From Dentipellis sp. KUC8613 (lineage: Eukaryota > Basidiomycota > Agaricomycetes > Russulales > Hericiaceae), in NCBI GenBank assembly GCA_002286715.1, contig NSJX01000007.1, positions 251,863 to 315,862 on the forward strand: 64,000 nucleotides of DNA, read 5' to 3'. Made by a program: the position numbers and the translations under genes. The notes under the pieces were generated by a model. The model had not been told where the DNA came from and did no database searches. It saw only the letters and a list, made by a program, of their open reading frames with translations. The stretch's first letter is position 1, and each line of letters begins with the position of its first letter. Of the stretch, positions 11,746 through 23,804 are shown piece after piece.

Positions 11746-13593
11746 ATGCCGAAGCAACGAACGTCCCCACCTTTTCGTGCAGAACATCTCGGTTCTCTGC
11801 GGCGCCCCGACAAACTTGTCAAGAAACGTTTCGTATACGATGCTGTAGGTTGTCCAGCTGAAGGATTGGAGGTCTGCGAAGACAGTGCGATCAAGGACGT
11901 GGTGGAGATGCAGAGAGAAGTGGGGATTCGGACGATCACTGACGGGGAATTTCGTCGGTACGTTGCTGTGACCGTCGTTTCATCTTTGTTGGCGACCATG
12001 TACTTTGGCTGACTGAGAAGTCTCGCAGTCGCACATTTTGTGACGACTTCTGGGGTCGGCTGGAGGGTATGACTTACGTTCCGGAATGTGAGTGCTCTCT
12101 CGGACATCGTGTCTATCGTCAGTCTGTTGATGTTGAACAGGTCCGCCAGAGAAGTTCTCGGTGAGCCTTCGGATCATCATACGCACACCCTTCTCAGTTC
12201 TCAACAAGCTCTCGCCGGCTAGCAACTGGGCTCCAGCAGGAAGGCCGAGCCCGCCCCTACCTGGATATGTACGGTAAATGCACGCTTCATACTTTCGGTC
12301 CCACCCACTGATTGGGATCTCACAGGCGAAGCTCAGACGCACGAGATCATTGTATGGACCACAATTCGAAGGCCTCAAGAAGTTTGCGACGGCTGAGGTG
12401 ACATCAGTACACCTATGAGTCGTCACATTTCTTACGAGTATTTCGCCGCATGTACAGGAAATTCCTCGTCTGAAGTTGACTATGTGCGCCCCAGAGGTTC
12501 TGTACATGGCACATCGCGAGCACACATACGAGGAGGGAGTTTATGGAAACATCAGTTTGTCTTTCCTCGCCATCCTCCATGGTTCAGCGCTCATACTGAC
12601 ATCTAATTCCTACAAATTCAGAGCAGTATTTTGATGATCTGAAGACGGTGTATCAGGAAGAAATTGCAGATCTGTACGCGCAGGGGTGTCGTACGTTATG
12701 CAATTATCAGTCTTTGAATCACGGTCAAGAATAAACGAATGCTAGGTTTCATCCAACTTGACGACCCCTGCCTCACGACTCTTGCCGATGCAGGAACCGT
12801 GTTCCGCATGAACGCCATAGGAGTCGACGTCGACGAGGAGCTTACGGAACTCATCCATCTTTTGAATGGGTGCCTCGAAGAAAGGCCAAGGGATATGTGT
12901 ATCGCTTTGCACTTGTGCGCTGAAAGTAAGAAGGTATGAATAGTTCCGCTTCGAGCAATTTCCTCTGGCTCACTGACGTTCAGGACGGGCATCATTTCGC
13001 CCACGATGCGTATGAGACCATCGTTGGCAGGCTGTTTAACGAACTTGATGTGGACTGTTTCTATGTACGTATTTCTAGCATCCCGCAATCTTACCGTCAT
13101 GTTGAAGGCAAGTCCACAGTACGATCAAGAGCACACGGGGTCTTTCGAGCCTCTGCGTTTCCTGCCGCGAAACAAGACCGTTGTGTTAGGTCTCATTAAC
13201 TCGAAACAACCAAAGGTTCGCCCACAGGATGTTCTTTGGGCGGTGACTGACGAGGCCTCCGCCCTACCCCAGATCGATGATCCAGACGTCATCGAGAATA
13301 AAATCCACCAAGCAGCGCACGTCATCGCCCGAGGCCAAAACCGAACGTGCGAAGAGGTCCTTGACCAGTGCGCTCCAATCCCCAATTTAACATGCCCACG
13401 TTCATGGATCGTCTATAGGATTTGCATCAGCCCGCAATGTGGCTTTGCAGCCAATTGGGACGGTAATAGTCACGTCACTGAAGCGGTACGTCATATGTAC
13501 CCGGTGATACTCTGACGCAGACTCACCACCTTGCAGACTATGAGGGCGAAGTTGGAGCTTCTGGTCAAAGTCTCGAAAGACGTCTGGAAGTGA
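11746..13593 (+). CDS. MetE C-terminal-like (UROD/MetE superfamily) zinc protein
   Basis: Relative of cobalamin-independent methionine synthase, single-barrel type (YxjG/YxjH-like); likely a zinc-dependent methyltransfer enzyme, exact substrate unknown. Twelve exons with 50-75 nt introns give about 410 residues. Visible family marks are RAEHLGSLRRP at the N-terminus, ITDGEFRR, the substrate loop FIQLDDPCL, and the zinc ligands His and Cys of IALHLC with the late Cys in CISPQCGFA. The full methionine synthase would be about 760 residues with an N-terminal folate domain; that half is absent here, as in the short family. Two introns (13216-13272 and 13368-13418) were chosen because their removal restores family-like spacing; the first is in frame and could be retained. 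Confidence 0.85.
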
Positions 13594-14043
13594 TCATACT
13601 GCCTGTTTTTGGCTATGTTTGCGTTTATGACACGGTTTTTGCCCTCTTCCCGAGGCGTAGTGCCGAGGCTTATCTCCATGAGTCGTCGGATATCAGTCTA
13701 TGCCCTCATGTGGCGTTTTCTCTACGCCGTGCTCAACGCACACATACTTTTTGACTCTGGTTTTACGCTTATGAGGCTGAGGCTATTTCTCCGAGGTTTC
13801 TCCGCTGACATTTCTATTGACCGTTTCAGTAACGCAAACGTCCTTGACTCTAGTCACCAGTTCTCTGCGCATGGCGTAATGCGTACGGTTTTACGTATAT
13901 CCGACCCATGATTTTGTCTCGGCTCTCAGGCTTCAGAGCTAAATCAATCGCCCTGGTCGTTAAATAAGCCTCTCGGTGAGCCCCCGCGTTTGTCAACTCT
14001 GCGTCAAACGGTCGCACACGGTGCACGGACCCCTTAACCCACC
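13594..14043. other. intergenic, promoter of the MFS gene
   Basis: No coding signal beyond short chance frames. The MFS start codon at 14044 follows a C-rich tract (acccaccATG), typical of basidiomycete starts. Confidence 0.5.
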
Positions 14044-16106
14044 ATGACTGATCCCATTATCCCTCAGCCTCACGAGCCAGTCCCTCCGATATTGGAAGAC
14101 GACATCTCAGTGAAAAGCAGGCCCTCGCAGACCAACACAGGCCCGGAGCCAAGAGCGACGGAGGGCAACGACACGATTATCGAGCTCACGCGACTGGAAT
14201 ATAGTTCCAAACCTTCACCTGTTACTGCACCAACAGATGTAGAGGCGCGCGACACCCCCGACGGCGGTCCACGAAAATCCCCTTACGTCCAGATGGCGGC
14301 GATATGCTTGTCTCTGTTCCTTGCAGGGTGGAACGACGGTTCGACGGGTCCCTTACTACCGCGCATTCAGCAAGTGTACCACGTCAGACATTCCTTTCCG
14401 CTATTTATCGCTGTGACGCTGATATTGGCCGATCCAGGTTAGCTACGGGATCGTGTCCTTGCTTTTCCTGTCCAGCAGTCTGGTTAGTCACTTTAGGTCA
14501 TCTACGACGAATGAATCTTGACACCATCTCCAGGGCTTTATCTTGGGAGGTGTGGCAAGTGTCTACTTCGTGGGGCATTTCGGATTCGGAAAGGTGCGTC
14601 GCGAGCTGTTGGATTTTGGACGACACAACCCTCATCGGGCGAACACTAGGCTATGGTCATAGGTCGCACATATTCACTGAAGTTTTCCCAGCCGCGTACT
14701 GAAGCAGATCGTCTAGGATCCCTCATTCAGATCGTTGGATATTGCATCCAGGCTCCGGGACCCCCATTTCCAGCCTTCGTGATTGCGTTCTTTCTCAACG
14801 GATTTGCTGAATCCCTCCAGGTATGCTGCTTTCTCTCGAGCCATACAATAACAGCTGACGATGCACGCAGTGCGCCCAAGCGAATGGGTATGTAGCTAGC
14901 TTCAAAGTTTCCTCTTCAAAGCTTGGCTTGGTCCATTGTGCATACGGTGGGAATTCTCCATCAACGGCACCACGACCGCTGATTCTTAATCCCTGAAGGT
15001 ACGGGTGCCCTGGCTGCTCCACTTGTATCCACACAATTCGCGCAGCTCCCGCGCTGGTCCTTCCACTATCTCGTCTCGCTCGGCGTCGCATGCATGAACA
15101 CCTGCACGCTTCTGGCGGTGTTCCGTTTGAAAACGCAAGACGGTCCGTCAAGTTCTGGTTCAACGCCGTTTTCTGGCTAATTTGACTCACAGATTGTCTA
15201 CGAGAGGTCGGCGAAGAAGTCGCCGAGCGGGGTCAGAGCAAAGACAACGTGTACAAGCAGATTTTGCGTCTGAAAGCCGTGCACTTGATAGCCTTGTTCA
15301 TGCTTATGTACATGGGCGTCGAAGTCACGATCGGAGGTAATTGCCATGCTGAAGCTGTGTGAAGCCGCGAACGTCAATCCTGTATTTTTCTAGGTTGGAT
15401 CGTGTCATATATCATCAAGGTCAGAGGAGGCGGATCTTCCTCTGGATATATATCCTCCGGCTTCTTTGGAGGTAAATCAATGTCAAGTCCTAGTCGTATT
15501 CGATACTCAGCCACTGATCAGGTCTTGCACTCGGCCGTATCGGCTTGTTGTGGGTCAACAAGAAGGTGAGCATCTTGTGTTCCAACGTATCCTCTCTCTT
15601 CTCTCAATATGCACGCATAGCTCGGCAACCGCCTAGCTGTATTCCTCTATATTGTCATCGCTACAGGGTACGTGCCGACGTCGTCCTCCACTTTTACTAC
15701 CAACCTTACACGCGCCGCACACGACGAAGTCTCGAACTAATCGTCTGGCTCGTACCATCGCTCATCTCCGGAGCCATTGCCATCTCCCTCGTCGGCCTGC
15801 TCATCGGGCCCATCTACCCCATCGTTGTCAACGAAGCCAGTCACATTCTCCCCGGCTGGCTCCTCAGCGGTTCCATCGGTTGGATTGCAGGTGTCGGGAC
15901 GACGGGTGCTGCGGCGTTGCCGTTCATAGCTGGGCAGCTAGCGCAAGAAAAGGGAATTTGGAGTCTGCAGCCGCTGTACGTTTTTATTCATGATGTCTGC
16001 CACTTATCGCGAGCTCTGAGCTTGTTCACCCAGGTTGATTTCGATGATGGTGTCGATGACTCTGTTGTGGCTGATTATTCCCAAAGGCCACCAGCGGGTT
16101 GAATAA
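14044..16106 (+). CDS. major facilitator superfamily transporter
   Basis: Twelve-helix membrane transporter, substrate unknown; resembles the fungal Bsc6-like MFS group. Thirteen exons give 470 residues in continuous phase. About 80 disordered N-terminal residues are followed by helix 1 (ICLSLFLAGWNDGSTGPLLP), the FGFGK loop and later helices. GVEVTIGGWIVSYI, typical of this group, is in exons 8-9. A central loop (EVGEEVAERGQSKDN) divides the two halves. Exon 4 is only 13 nt (14650-14662, GCTATGGTCATAG), supported because it joins GFGK to IGSLIQIVGYCIQAPG without a frame break. The last exon ends in LLWLIIPKGHQRVE. Confidence 0.88.
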
Positions 16107-16244
16107 ATGCTACTGTAACTTCAGATGTGGAGTGATCATACTGCAGACTAAGACTCAGTTGTGTATGTCTCTGTGACAAAAGTCTTTTATCAGCTGCATG
16201 CCCATACTGCAGAATGGAAGAAAATAATGAACCCGCGACAGTAA

Positions 16245-16335
16245 TGCATTACGGGGGAATCGAACCCCCGGCGGGTCGACTTTCCAAACGGATTGACGAT
16301 GGCAACGACCCAGGTTACCACTACCCCATTAATGC
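16245..16335 (-). tRNA. tRNA-Gly(GCC) with intron
   Basis: Reading the minus strand, a 5' GCATTA pairs with 3' TAATGC and is followed by discriminator A. The T arm is perfect (GGGGG, loop TTCGATT, CCCCC). The D loop holds GG in AGTGGTA. The anticodon stem GGTCG/CGACC frames a loop TTGCCA, interrupted by an intron of about 20 nt just after position 37, the canonical site. Anticodon GCC reads Gly. The seventh acceptor pair is A-G, a mismatch. Transcription would end a short distance beyond the 3' end; no strong T run is visible right there. Confidence 0.85.
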
Positions 16336-17078
16336 GATGTAATGGGGCCCCCTGCAGTCGTAATATACGCAAATAATTTCTCTTGGGTATACCAGCGGTA
16401 GTACGAACTGACATCATGGTGATCCTTGATTATTCGAGAACGAAATAGAGTTGCATCGGCTTCGGGTAATGATACTTTCCATTCTCTGGGGTCGTCCTGC
16501 GGCTCCGAGATGCATGCGGTACTCGCCAGCCGCACGGAGGACCCCTGATAATGAAGGCACCATTCAACCGCGGACCCTCGATTGCTTGCGACCAGGCGGA
16601 CCATCGACTACTTGGTAGGTAGGTGGTTGGAAATACACTAGCTCGTTGGAGGGATTTTTAGTACCCCTGCTGGACGACATAGCAGCTCGCTGGGATCGCT
16701 AACCAAGATAGAGGCGACTGGAAAGTCGATACGAAGTTCAACGGTTGCGACGGCGAGCTCGGATGTTATCCGAGAAGTACTGGAGCAGGCTGTCCACGAG
16801 CGACTCCAACCGCCCGAGTGCCCCTAAGGTTTGAGGCCCCATATGTCAGATGCCACCGGCGACGTCAATCCTCGTCATCCCACGTTCGTATCCGCAGCGG
16901 GGAGCACCATTGCAATAGAGAGCTCGTCATCGGTGCGCAATTGCGAGCCTCAAGCTTTTAAGAGTGGGGCAGACGACCGAGTAGCAGCCAGAACCTCGCC
17001 GTATCCAGAATCTCTCCTCTCAATCACGCTTACCTCTCATCTTTGAACTTCACCTCATTTCATCTACTCCCCGACACC
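16336..17078. other. intergenic between tRNA-Gly and the Gln/Gly-rich gene
   Basis: Holds the 5' flank of the tRNA and the promoter of the gene at 17079, whose ATG is preceded by a pyrimidine-rich tract (ctactccccgacaccATG). A segment at about 16510-16610 loosely recalls tRNA arms but cannot be folded into one. Confidence 0.5.
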
Positions 17079-17769
17079 ATGTCGTACAATCAGTCTAGCG
17101 ACCAGGACTTCCAGCGCTCCGGCTTGAATCGCACCGCAGGCAGCCAGGCCTTCGACGACGACGAAAGGAACTTGAACGCCGGCCTCGGTCAAGGCCAACA
17201 GGGCCAGTGGGACTCCGGCAACCAAGGCCAGCAGGGCTTTGACCAGGGTCAATGGGATTCAGACAGCCGGGGGCGTCAGAGCCAGCCTGGCCTCAACCAA
17301 GGTTCGTCGCTGCAGACGCGTTGACTTCTGAACCTCACTGACTTCACGTGACTTTGCATAGACTATGGCAGCGACCCCATCGACGACCAGTACGCTCGTG
17401 ATGAGAGCCAGTACGATCGCGGCCAGAACTGGCAGGGCCAGCGTGGCTATGACGAACGCCGTGGCCAGCACCAGCACCAGCATCAACAGCAGCAGCAGCA
17501 GGAGTGGGGCCGCGATGATCAGAGCGGCAACCAGAAGCCTTCCCTGACGGAGAAGGTCAAGGGTGAGTTCATCTGCGCCCATGTCGCAGCGAGAATCACG
17601 AGACTGATTTACTCATAGGCACTGCTGAGAAGCTCGTCGGAAAGAGCAAGGGCGACTCTAGCATGGCGCAGCGGGGCGAACAACGCAAGGTATGATGTCG
17701 AGTGTCCTTCCACCGCCGCAGATGTCCTGATGCTCCACCCGTGTGTAGCGGGGCGATGCTGACTTCTGA
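17079..17769 (+). CDS. Gln/Gly/Asp-rich hydrophilic small protein, possibly stress-related
   Basis: Four exons (17079-17301, 17362-17562, 17619-17689, 17749-17769) give 171 residues. Repeated short blocks (GQQGQWDSGNQGQQGFDQ) and a His/Gln run (QHQHQHQQQQQQ) make it strongly hydrophilic and disordered. The end, SLTEKVKGTAEKLVGKSKG, resembles the amphipathic KG-x-AEK repeats of stress proteins such as the CsbD/LEA types. Function is not known; a desiccation or stress role is inference. If the third intron is not spliced the protein would end earlier, at 17695 (QRKV). Confidence 0.7.
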
Positions 17770-18243
17770 ATTTGACGAGAGCGAGCGCCTTGTACTTCCC
17801 GGCGGCTCAAGAAAGAACCTTGATCGTTGAACGAAGGTAGTGCTGTACGATAGTTGACGAGGAAAAAAGCCTGTATACGCCCTGTATCAATATTGAATGA
17901 ACGAGTTATTTGCCTTATGATTGCGTCCTGCAATAAGCGAGTCCTATAGACAGATGGAAGATGAGAAGACTTGCCCGAGACGATAGCTTTTGGGGACTTC
18001 TCCACTAGTATAAGACTCCAAAGCGAACAGTGCTCGAAGGGGGTTACGGTATCCGACCCATCTGACTCGTACCCTCGAATCTTAGCGCGCGTGGAGTGGC
18101 CATTTCTTGTCCAAGAAGGCAATTCCCACGGTCAATACAACCACAACTCGTGAAGCAAACGCCTTCGTTTACGTTCTTCAACATTGCAACCTCTCGGCTG
18201 CTTCTCAAAGGTCTAGCCCTGCTATCTACACGGCATCCGGATC
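17770..18243. other. intergenic
   Basis: 3' flank of the Gln/Gly-rich gene and 5' flank of the Sen15 gene. No gene or RNA signal seen. Confidence 0.5.
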
Positions 18244-18845
18244 ATGGAGACCCACCCAACAGTGAGTTTTCTTTCAATGGCAGTGTGGCAGACGTCAACC
18301 GTTTGCAGTACGCGGTCCTCGCGCCGTACCTGACAAAATACTCCAACGCTGCTGGCGCTGTATACCAAACATACAATGATCTACTTTTAGGTGAGCGTTG
18401 GTTGGTTAGGCCTTCAGCAATTTTTTTTTGTTAATTGGCCCTGACCGCCTCATTCGCCCATGTTCACGGCTCCGCAGCACAGCGTTGGAGCGACCTCGAA
18501 GTTGTGGAACTGCCTTCTTGCGGCAGGTGTGGGTTCCGAGGTTTCAGACCGGAGACGGTGAATAGATCCAATTTGGAGACGCCGTGTCGTGTGATTGACA
18601 GATTGCGACCAGATTGCAGTGTCTTGTGTCGTACCATGTTCTCTTGCTGAGATGATCTCAATGTCCTGGTTAGTCCTTACAATTTGGTCAGCTTGCACGG
18701 ATAGCCGACGTTGACGCTGTGCAGGTTGCAGGACGCATTTGAGGGATTTGGCAACCCACCCGAACTTTACGTGGCCATCTCGTCGGACGACGCGTCGACG
18801 GTGTACTACAAATTGAGTCAAGGCATCGTCAAGCCGCCAGTGTGA
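18244..18845 (+). CDS. SEN15: tRNA-splicing endonuclease subunit Sen15
   Basis: Structural subunit of the nuclear tRNA-splicing endonuclease (Sen2-Sen34-Sen15-Sen54), which removes introns from pre-tRNAs. Five short exons (18244-18261, 18309-18390, 18478-18557, 18613-18668, 18725-18845) give 118 residues. The domain is recognised from AQRWSDLEVVELPSCGR in the centre and the conserved C-terminal strand pair DASTVYYKLSQGIVKPP. It lacks the catalytic His and Lys, as the family does. The length is near that of other fungal Sen15 proteins. The first exon is only 18 nt, and intron 3 uses the second of two acceptors so that PETIAVSCVVPCSL stays in frame. Two intron-bearing tRNA genes lie in this window, but that is coincidence of location. 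Confidence 0.82.
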
Positions 18846-19427
18846 TGCAGACGGGACACGCGATGGTCAGATTGATCGAGTGTGCTGGAGCGCGGATATA
18901 GCGGATCTAAGGTAGGATCTCACTGCATGAACGAAGATGGGATTACGGGGGGCTGGAGAGCTTCCAGGAACTGGCTGCGAAGGCTACGGGTTACGCAGCG
19001 GCCGGGTGGTTTGCGGAGACGGGAAGGTCAGAATATGAGTAACGCGGAGATGACGTCAAAGGGTGGCTTGGGAGGAAAGGAGAGCTCCTCTGTTTTGACT
19101 TAGTGACTATGTTGTACGCCTAAATTCTTGTCAGGGGCAGTCTCGTCTACGGTGGAGCCTCCGATGGAGTCCACTCAGTCACGCCAGCAGTTGCTCTGCT
19201 ACATAACACTCCCCTTACACCTGGCGTCACACATTAGCCGTACACCACTTGTTTGCCATCTGTACAACCTGCTCGTATCCAAAAGGAGCTCAGCGACGGA
19301 TCTCAGCGTCTTCTAACCGCGAATTCTCGACTCTCTGTCACGTTTCTCCCATCCAGTGGGTCTCCACCATCCGCCACATGTTGGACTCCAACTCACCGCC
19401 CGGTCCTAGCTATATACTCGCTTCCAA
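18846..19427. other. intergenic, promoter of the YTH gene
   Basis: No coding signal. Pyrimidine-rich tracts precede the first exon at 19428. Confidence 0.5.
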
Positions 19428-22400
19428 ATGGCACTCACCTTGGACATTGCCCTTCCGGAAGTGGGGTTCCATCAAACGTCGAGCGCGCCCAAACCAAAAG
19501 GAAAAGATCTAGGTGAGTCCTCTGGCAAGGCCGTACTACCCACGACACGGTTCGGACGGCAGGTGCCGGCGGAGTCCGTATGGAACCCAGCCACCGAGAT
19601 ATTTCCTGCTTTTTTCATTCTTACCGCAAGGGCGGCCGTCGCTGTGTGTGCTGTAGCCCCGCGCTGAGCAGACGCACGTCGTGTCTTGTCCATAAATTTC
19701 TTACTGCCCCTCTTTTGACGCCATGTTCGTTTTCTGATTTTTCTTCCTAGACAATCTTTACCGTTCCGTCGACCTCTCGCGACGCGAACCTGGTGCGTGT
19801 ACCTTCCCCTCCCAACCAGCATCCTGTCCTCGCTCATCTCCCACCCTCCGCCCTGCTAGTATCTGTCTCTCATAATCTTGATCATCGCCCCCCGACGTCA
19901 CAAACCATCGCGCCCTCCATTCCAGAAACTTCCGCGAATTTCGAGACGACCGCACTGACGGACTATATGGGCGGTGATGCTCAGGAGGATAACCAGGTGT
20001 TAACTATGTCAGAATCGCAAGCTTCGGCGTCCGACGCTGAGAGGCAAACCGGTCCGTCTCGTCACCGTTCCCAGTCTCAGACAACCGCTACGCGTCGTCA
20101 GCAGCCTGTTCGGCAGCCCTTCCATGCGCCTTCTCGTAATCACCCCTCTACACCCTCCCCCCAGGACAGCCATGCTAGTCCGTCCGGTCCACCGTCTCGC
20201 TATCAGGGTCCCTCACCCATCTATCAGTCCACTCCGCCGTTCAGGCATCGTAGCAGCTTCGTCGGACCACAATACACGATGTCCCACCAGCCGCCGATGA
20301 ATCTTGTGCATTCACCTCCCCAGTTTGCATACCCTCCCCATCCTGGACTTTCTGGTCGGGAACCCAATATTCCTCACATGGCGTATTCGAATACGTCTAT
20401 GATGCCCATGCTCCATACTCCATTATACCGGTTTCAGGATCATTCCCCTGACGGAAGCTCTCCCCCTCAGCATCCGTTTGCGACAAACCCGGGCCCCCCG
20501 CCGTTGTATACTTTATCCAGCCCCTCCCCTCCTCCCGCGTCCTCTGCTCAAGGCCATTCAGGACACCCTGGTGCCCCTTCCTACTCACCCATGGTCTACT
20601 CAAACCCGCATCAGTATGCCTACGCTTCTCCGCCTTCATATGCTACTAGTCCGCGAATGTACCCATCTCAATATGCTCCCGCGGCTTACCCTCAATCGTT
20701 TCCTTCGCCTGGGGAACAGGAGGGTCAAGGGACTTGGTGGTATATGCCTCCGCATGGAGCGGCTCCTGCTTCGACCTCGTATGACAATATGCAACCATCC
20801 TTTCATTCGCCTTACAACATGGGATACCGACCCGCTGCGCAACAGGATGCCGACAGACCATCTCCTGTCCCAGGACACCGTTCCACGCCCCCCGGACAGC
20901 AGCAGTCGCAGTTGGGACGTCCTAGCGGTGCTCAGGTAGGCGCCCCTCCAGACCGTCGACCGCCCTCGTCTCCCGGTATATCCCCTATTTCCGACCCTCC
21001 ATCAGCCAATGACCCGGCGAGCGCGGCACAATCGGTGTCGAGCGAAGTCGCGAGGCATCCCACAAGGCGCTCATACCACCCGAATCCTCCTGTTCAGAGA
21101 TCCGAGTGGGTCATGTGGGCGGGCAACGTTCCTTCGGATGCAACACACGACGAGCTCTGGCGATTTTTCAACCAGCCCCTCTCACCGCCCCATGCTCCTC
21201 CTGAAGCAGGGTCGTCGACGGCGCAGTCCACGTCAGTGGCTGGGGGCGTGTCATCCATCTTCCTCATTTCCCGCTCCAACTGCGCTTTCGTCAACTTCGA
21301 GTCCGAACCGCAACTCGAGGCGGCGACCCGGCGCTTCAACGGGCAGCCACTTCGGCCGAACGATCCTCGCTGTCCCAGACTCGTCTGTCGCATCCGTAGA
21401 CCGACAGACGACCTCCGCTCTGGCGTCGGCGGTCAACGAGGGATGGGCATTCACGCAAAATGGGTCAAGGAGCAGAAGGAGAAGGCGCGGGGAGCTACGA
21501 AGGTGAACCAGTACAGCTCCCGGTCCGCCGCGAGTTCGCCGGAAGAGGTAGCAGGTCAGATTGGCTCTATGACGCTGTCGGATGACGAAGGTCGCCGAAC
21601 AGGGCATGAGAAGGCGTCATTGTCTAACAGTTCTGGGTCGTTTACGAGTACAAACTCGAGCATGTTGGCCCGGCACTTCCCTCAACGCTACTTTATCTTA
21701 AAGTCGTTGACGCAGGTGAGCGCATCGTGAGTTCTTCGATAGTCTTGGTCTAACATACGTTGCAGGTGGATTTGGACATCAGCGTTCAGCAGGGCCTATG
21801 GGCGACCCAGCGGCACAATGAGGGCATCCTTGACCAGGCGTATCGTAGTAGTCAAGATGTCTTCCTGATCTTCAGTGTGAACAAAAGTGGGGAATTCTAT
21901 GGATACGCACGGTAGGTTCATGATGCCTTATCAAATCTAGATGTATCTCACAAATACGTAGAATGGCAGGACCTATTTCACAGGGCGAGCACTCGGTCGA
22001 TTGGCCTCCGATATCGTCTCCTCGATCTCCTCATTCCCAGGCGTCCGCACCGGGCGGTGTTCAGGGTGATCCTTCGGCTTCGCCATCCTATGTTGCCCTC
22101 GGCAAAAGGACACAGCCGTCCATGTTCTTTGAGGAAGGGCGCATGGCTGACGAGTCACCCATGCCCGTCTCTGCTGCCCGAGACAGACCGCCCCTGATCA
22201 CGCGGAAGCACGAGGCCGGAGAAATTCTGTCCGCGCCGCCAGAGCCTCACCAGCCTCATCACAAGCTGACCATCAACACGCCGCAGATCGGTTACAGCTT
22301 GGATGTGGGCTTGCCCATGGGGCCTCCACGTGGGTTTGAGTTGGACGGAAGAGCGCCTCTGCAGGCTCTTAAGAACAAGTCTGAAGATGTGCTTGGGCAC

Positions 22401-22808
22401 ACGCCGACGTCCGATGCGCGGAAGGAGCGCTCAGAACCGCTGCCCGATATCTCGGCGCTTCGCCCTGTGCAAGAAGTGGCTGAGAATTGGCAGACAGCAG
22501 CGGACGGAGCGGCCGAGCCTCAGCAGCAGCAGGATGACCCGCTTTGGGGCGAGGCCTTTCCCGTGCAGTGGATACGAACCACCCGGCTTCCGTTTAATCG
22601 CACACGACACTTCCGCAACCCGTGGAATCATGGACGGGAAGTGAAGGTGTCTCGTGACGGGACGGAGTTGGAGCCGTCCGTGGGCAAGGCCCTGCTCGCA
22701 GAATGGGATCGACCTCCACCATCTCCACCCACCTCGCCCGCGGTAAGCTCGCGTCCCAACCCTGCTCGCCGAACCACGCGCCCTTCCCAGCCCCACCCTC
22801 CATCATAG
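19428..22808 (+). CDS. RRM plus YTH domain RNA-binding protein (predicted m6A reader)
   Basis: Five exons (19428-19512, 19751-19792, 19926-21715, 21766-21911, 21962-22808) give about 969 residues. Roughly 400 disordered residues rich in Pro, Ser, Tyr and Gln come first. An RRM follows: EWVMWAGNVPSDATHDELW at the start, and NCAFVNFESEPQLEAA as RNP1. The YTH domain starts at RYFILKSLTQVDLDISVQ, continues with GLWATQRHNEGILDQAYR and VFLIFSVNKSGEFYGYARM, and after a long insert ends in the C-terminal part of the fold, PVQWIRTTRLPFNRTRHFRN and GTELEPSVGKALL. The Trp in GLWATQ fits the aromatic cage for N6-methyladenosine. The insert within YTH is about 175 residues, longer than usual. The last intron (22743-22790) is in frame; spliced or not, the same stop is used. 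Confidence 0.9.
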
Positions 22809-23804
22809 TACCCACTCATCGCATCCACGACCACCAGTCATCCTCATCGAGCGCTGTCGCATTTCCGGACGGACGAAATCTCCCCGCACTCATTATCACG
22901 ACCGCGTCTCCGAAAACCTCACTGAGGACTCACGCACGTACACGCACGCATTTTCCTTACTATACACGCAATGATTCGTTACAAACCATCTAAGTCTGTT
23001 TTTCCCTTTTGTTTCGCACTAACGACCGACGGCTGGTCTTGTCATTCACGAAACAAGCGCCGCTCACTGTTTGGGGTTCACCTGTGGTCCTATGTTTTTG
23101 GTTGCATTCGCTACTCGCGCTATACGCTGTCATCATTCTCTCAATCTTTCGCATTGCTCCGCTGTTCGCCACCGTTAGGCTTTTGTAGCAATAGCTTCGA
23201 ACACTCAGATTGTACTTCCTCGTATTACTTACTGGCACTATACACGTCGCAGGGTAGTGCGGTGGATCTGCGTAATATAGCGTTTTTCGCTGTTGATAAT
23301 TAGTGGACATGCTTTACGGACCGCAGCGGCGTCGCCAGCACCTGGTGTCTTTATATCCGATTCCCGACACCAAGCCTAGTACTCATCTACATACCCCGGG
23401 ATAATCAAACACGCATGTACATCCCACCTAAAATCATCATAGAAGTTTTATTAGACAGCAGGGACAACGGTATGGATAGAAAGACATTTATGGCATGCTA
23501 CTCGGTGAGAGACCTAGGAAAGCAGGCTCGCAAATCACGCAGCCGCATGTCGTCAAGGGACAAGCAACTCCCGAATTACCGTAGCACAGGTTCCAGCGTC
23601 CAGATCCAGAGACATGCGCGACCACAGGGCGCGTGAGTAAGAGAGAAAAGGACGCTACACCTCTGTTCCGAGACTGGGAGACTCGGGGCGCCCGCCATTG
23701 CAACAGAGATCGAAGCACATTCCCTCTTGTTCCTCAACCTGTCGAGTCGCAAGATCAGGAGCAGGTGTGCTCGGCACTTCTGTGAAGGGAGAGGTAGACT
23801 ACCA
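22809..23804. other. convergent intergenic stretch
   Basis: 3' flanks of the YTH gene and of the minus-strand proline-rich gene. AT-richer than the coding DNA, no gene or RNA signal seen. Confidence 0.6.

Noticed and set aside
16500..16610. Possible second tRNA near tRNA-Gly
   Set aside because: No consistent stems and no B box on either strand.
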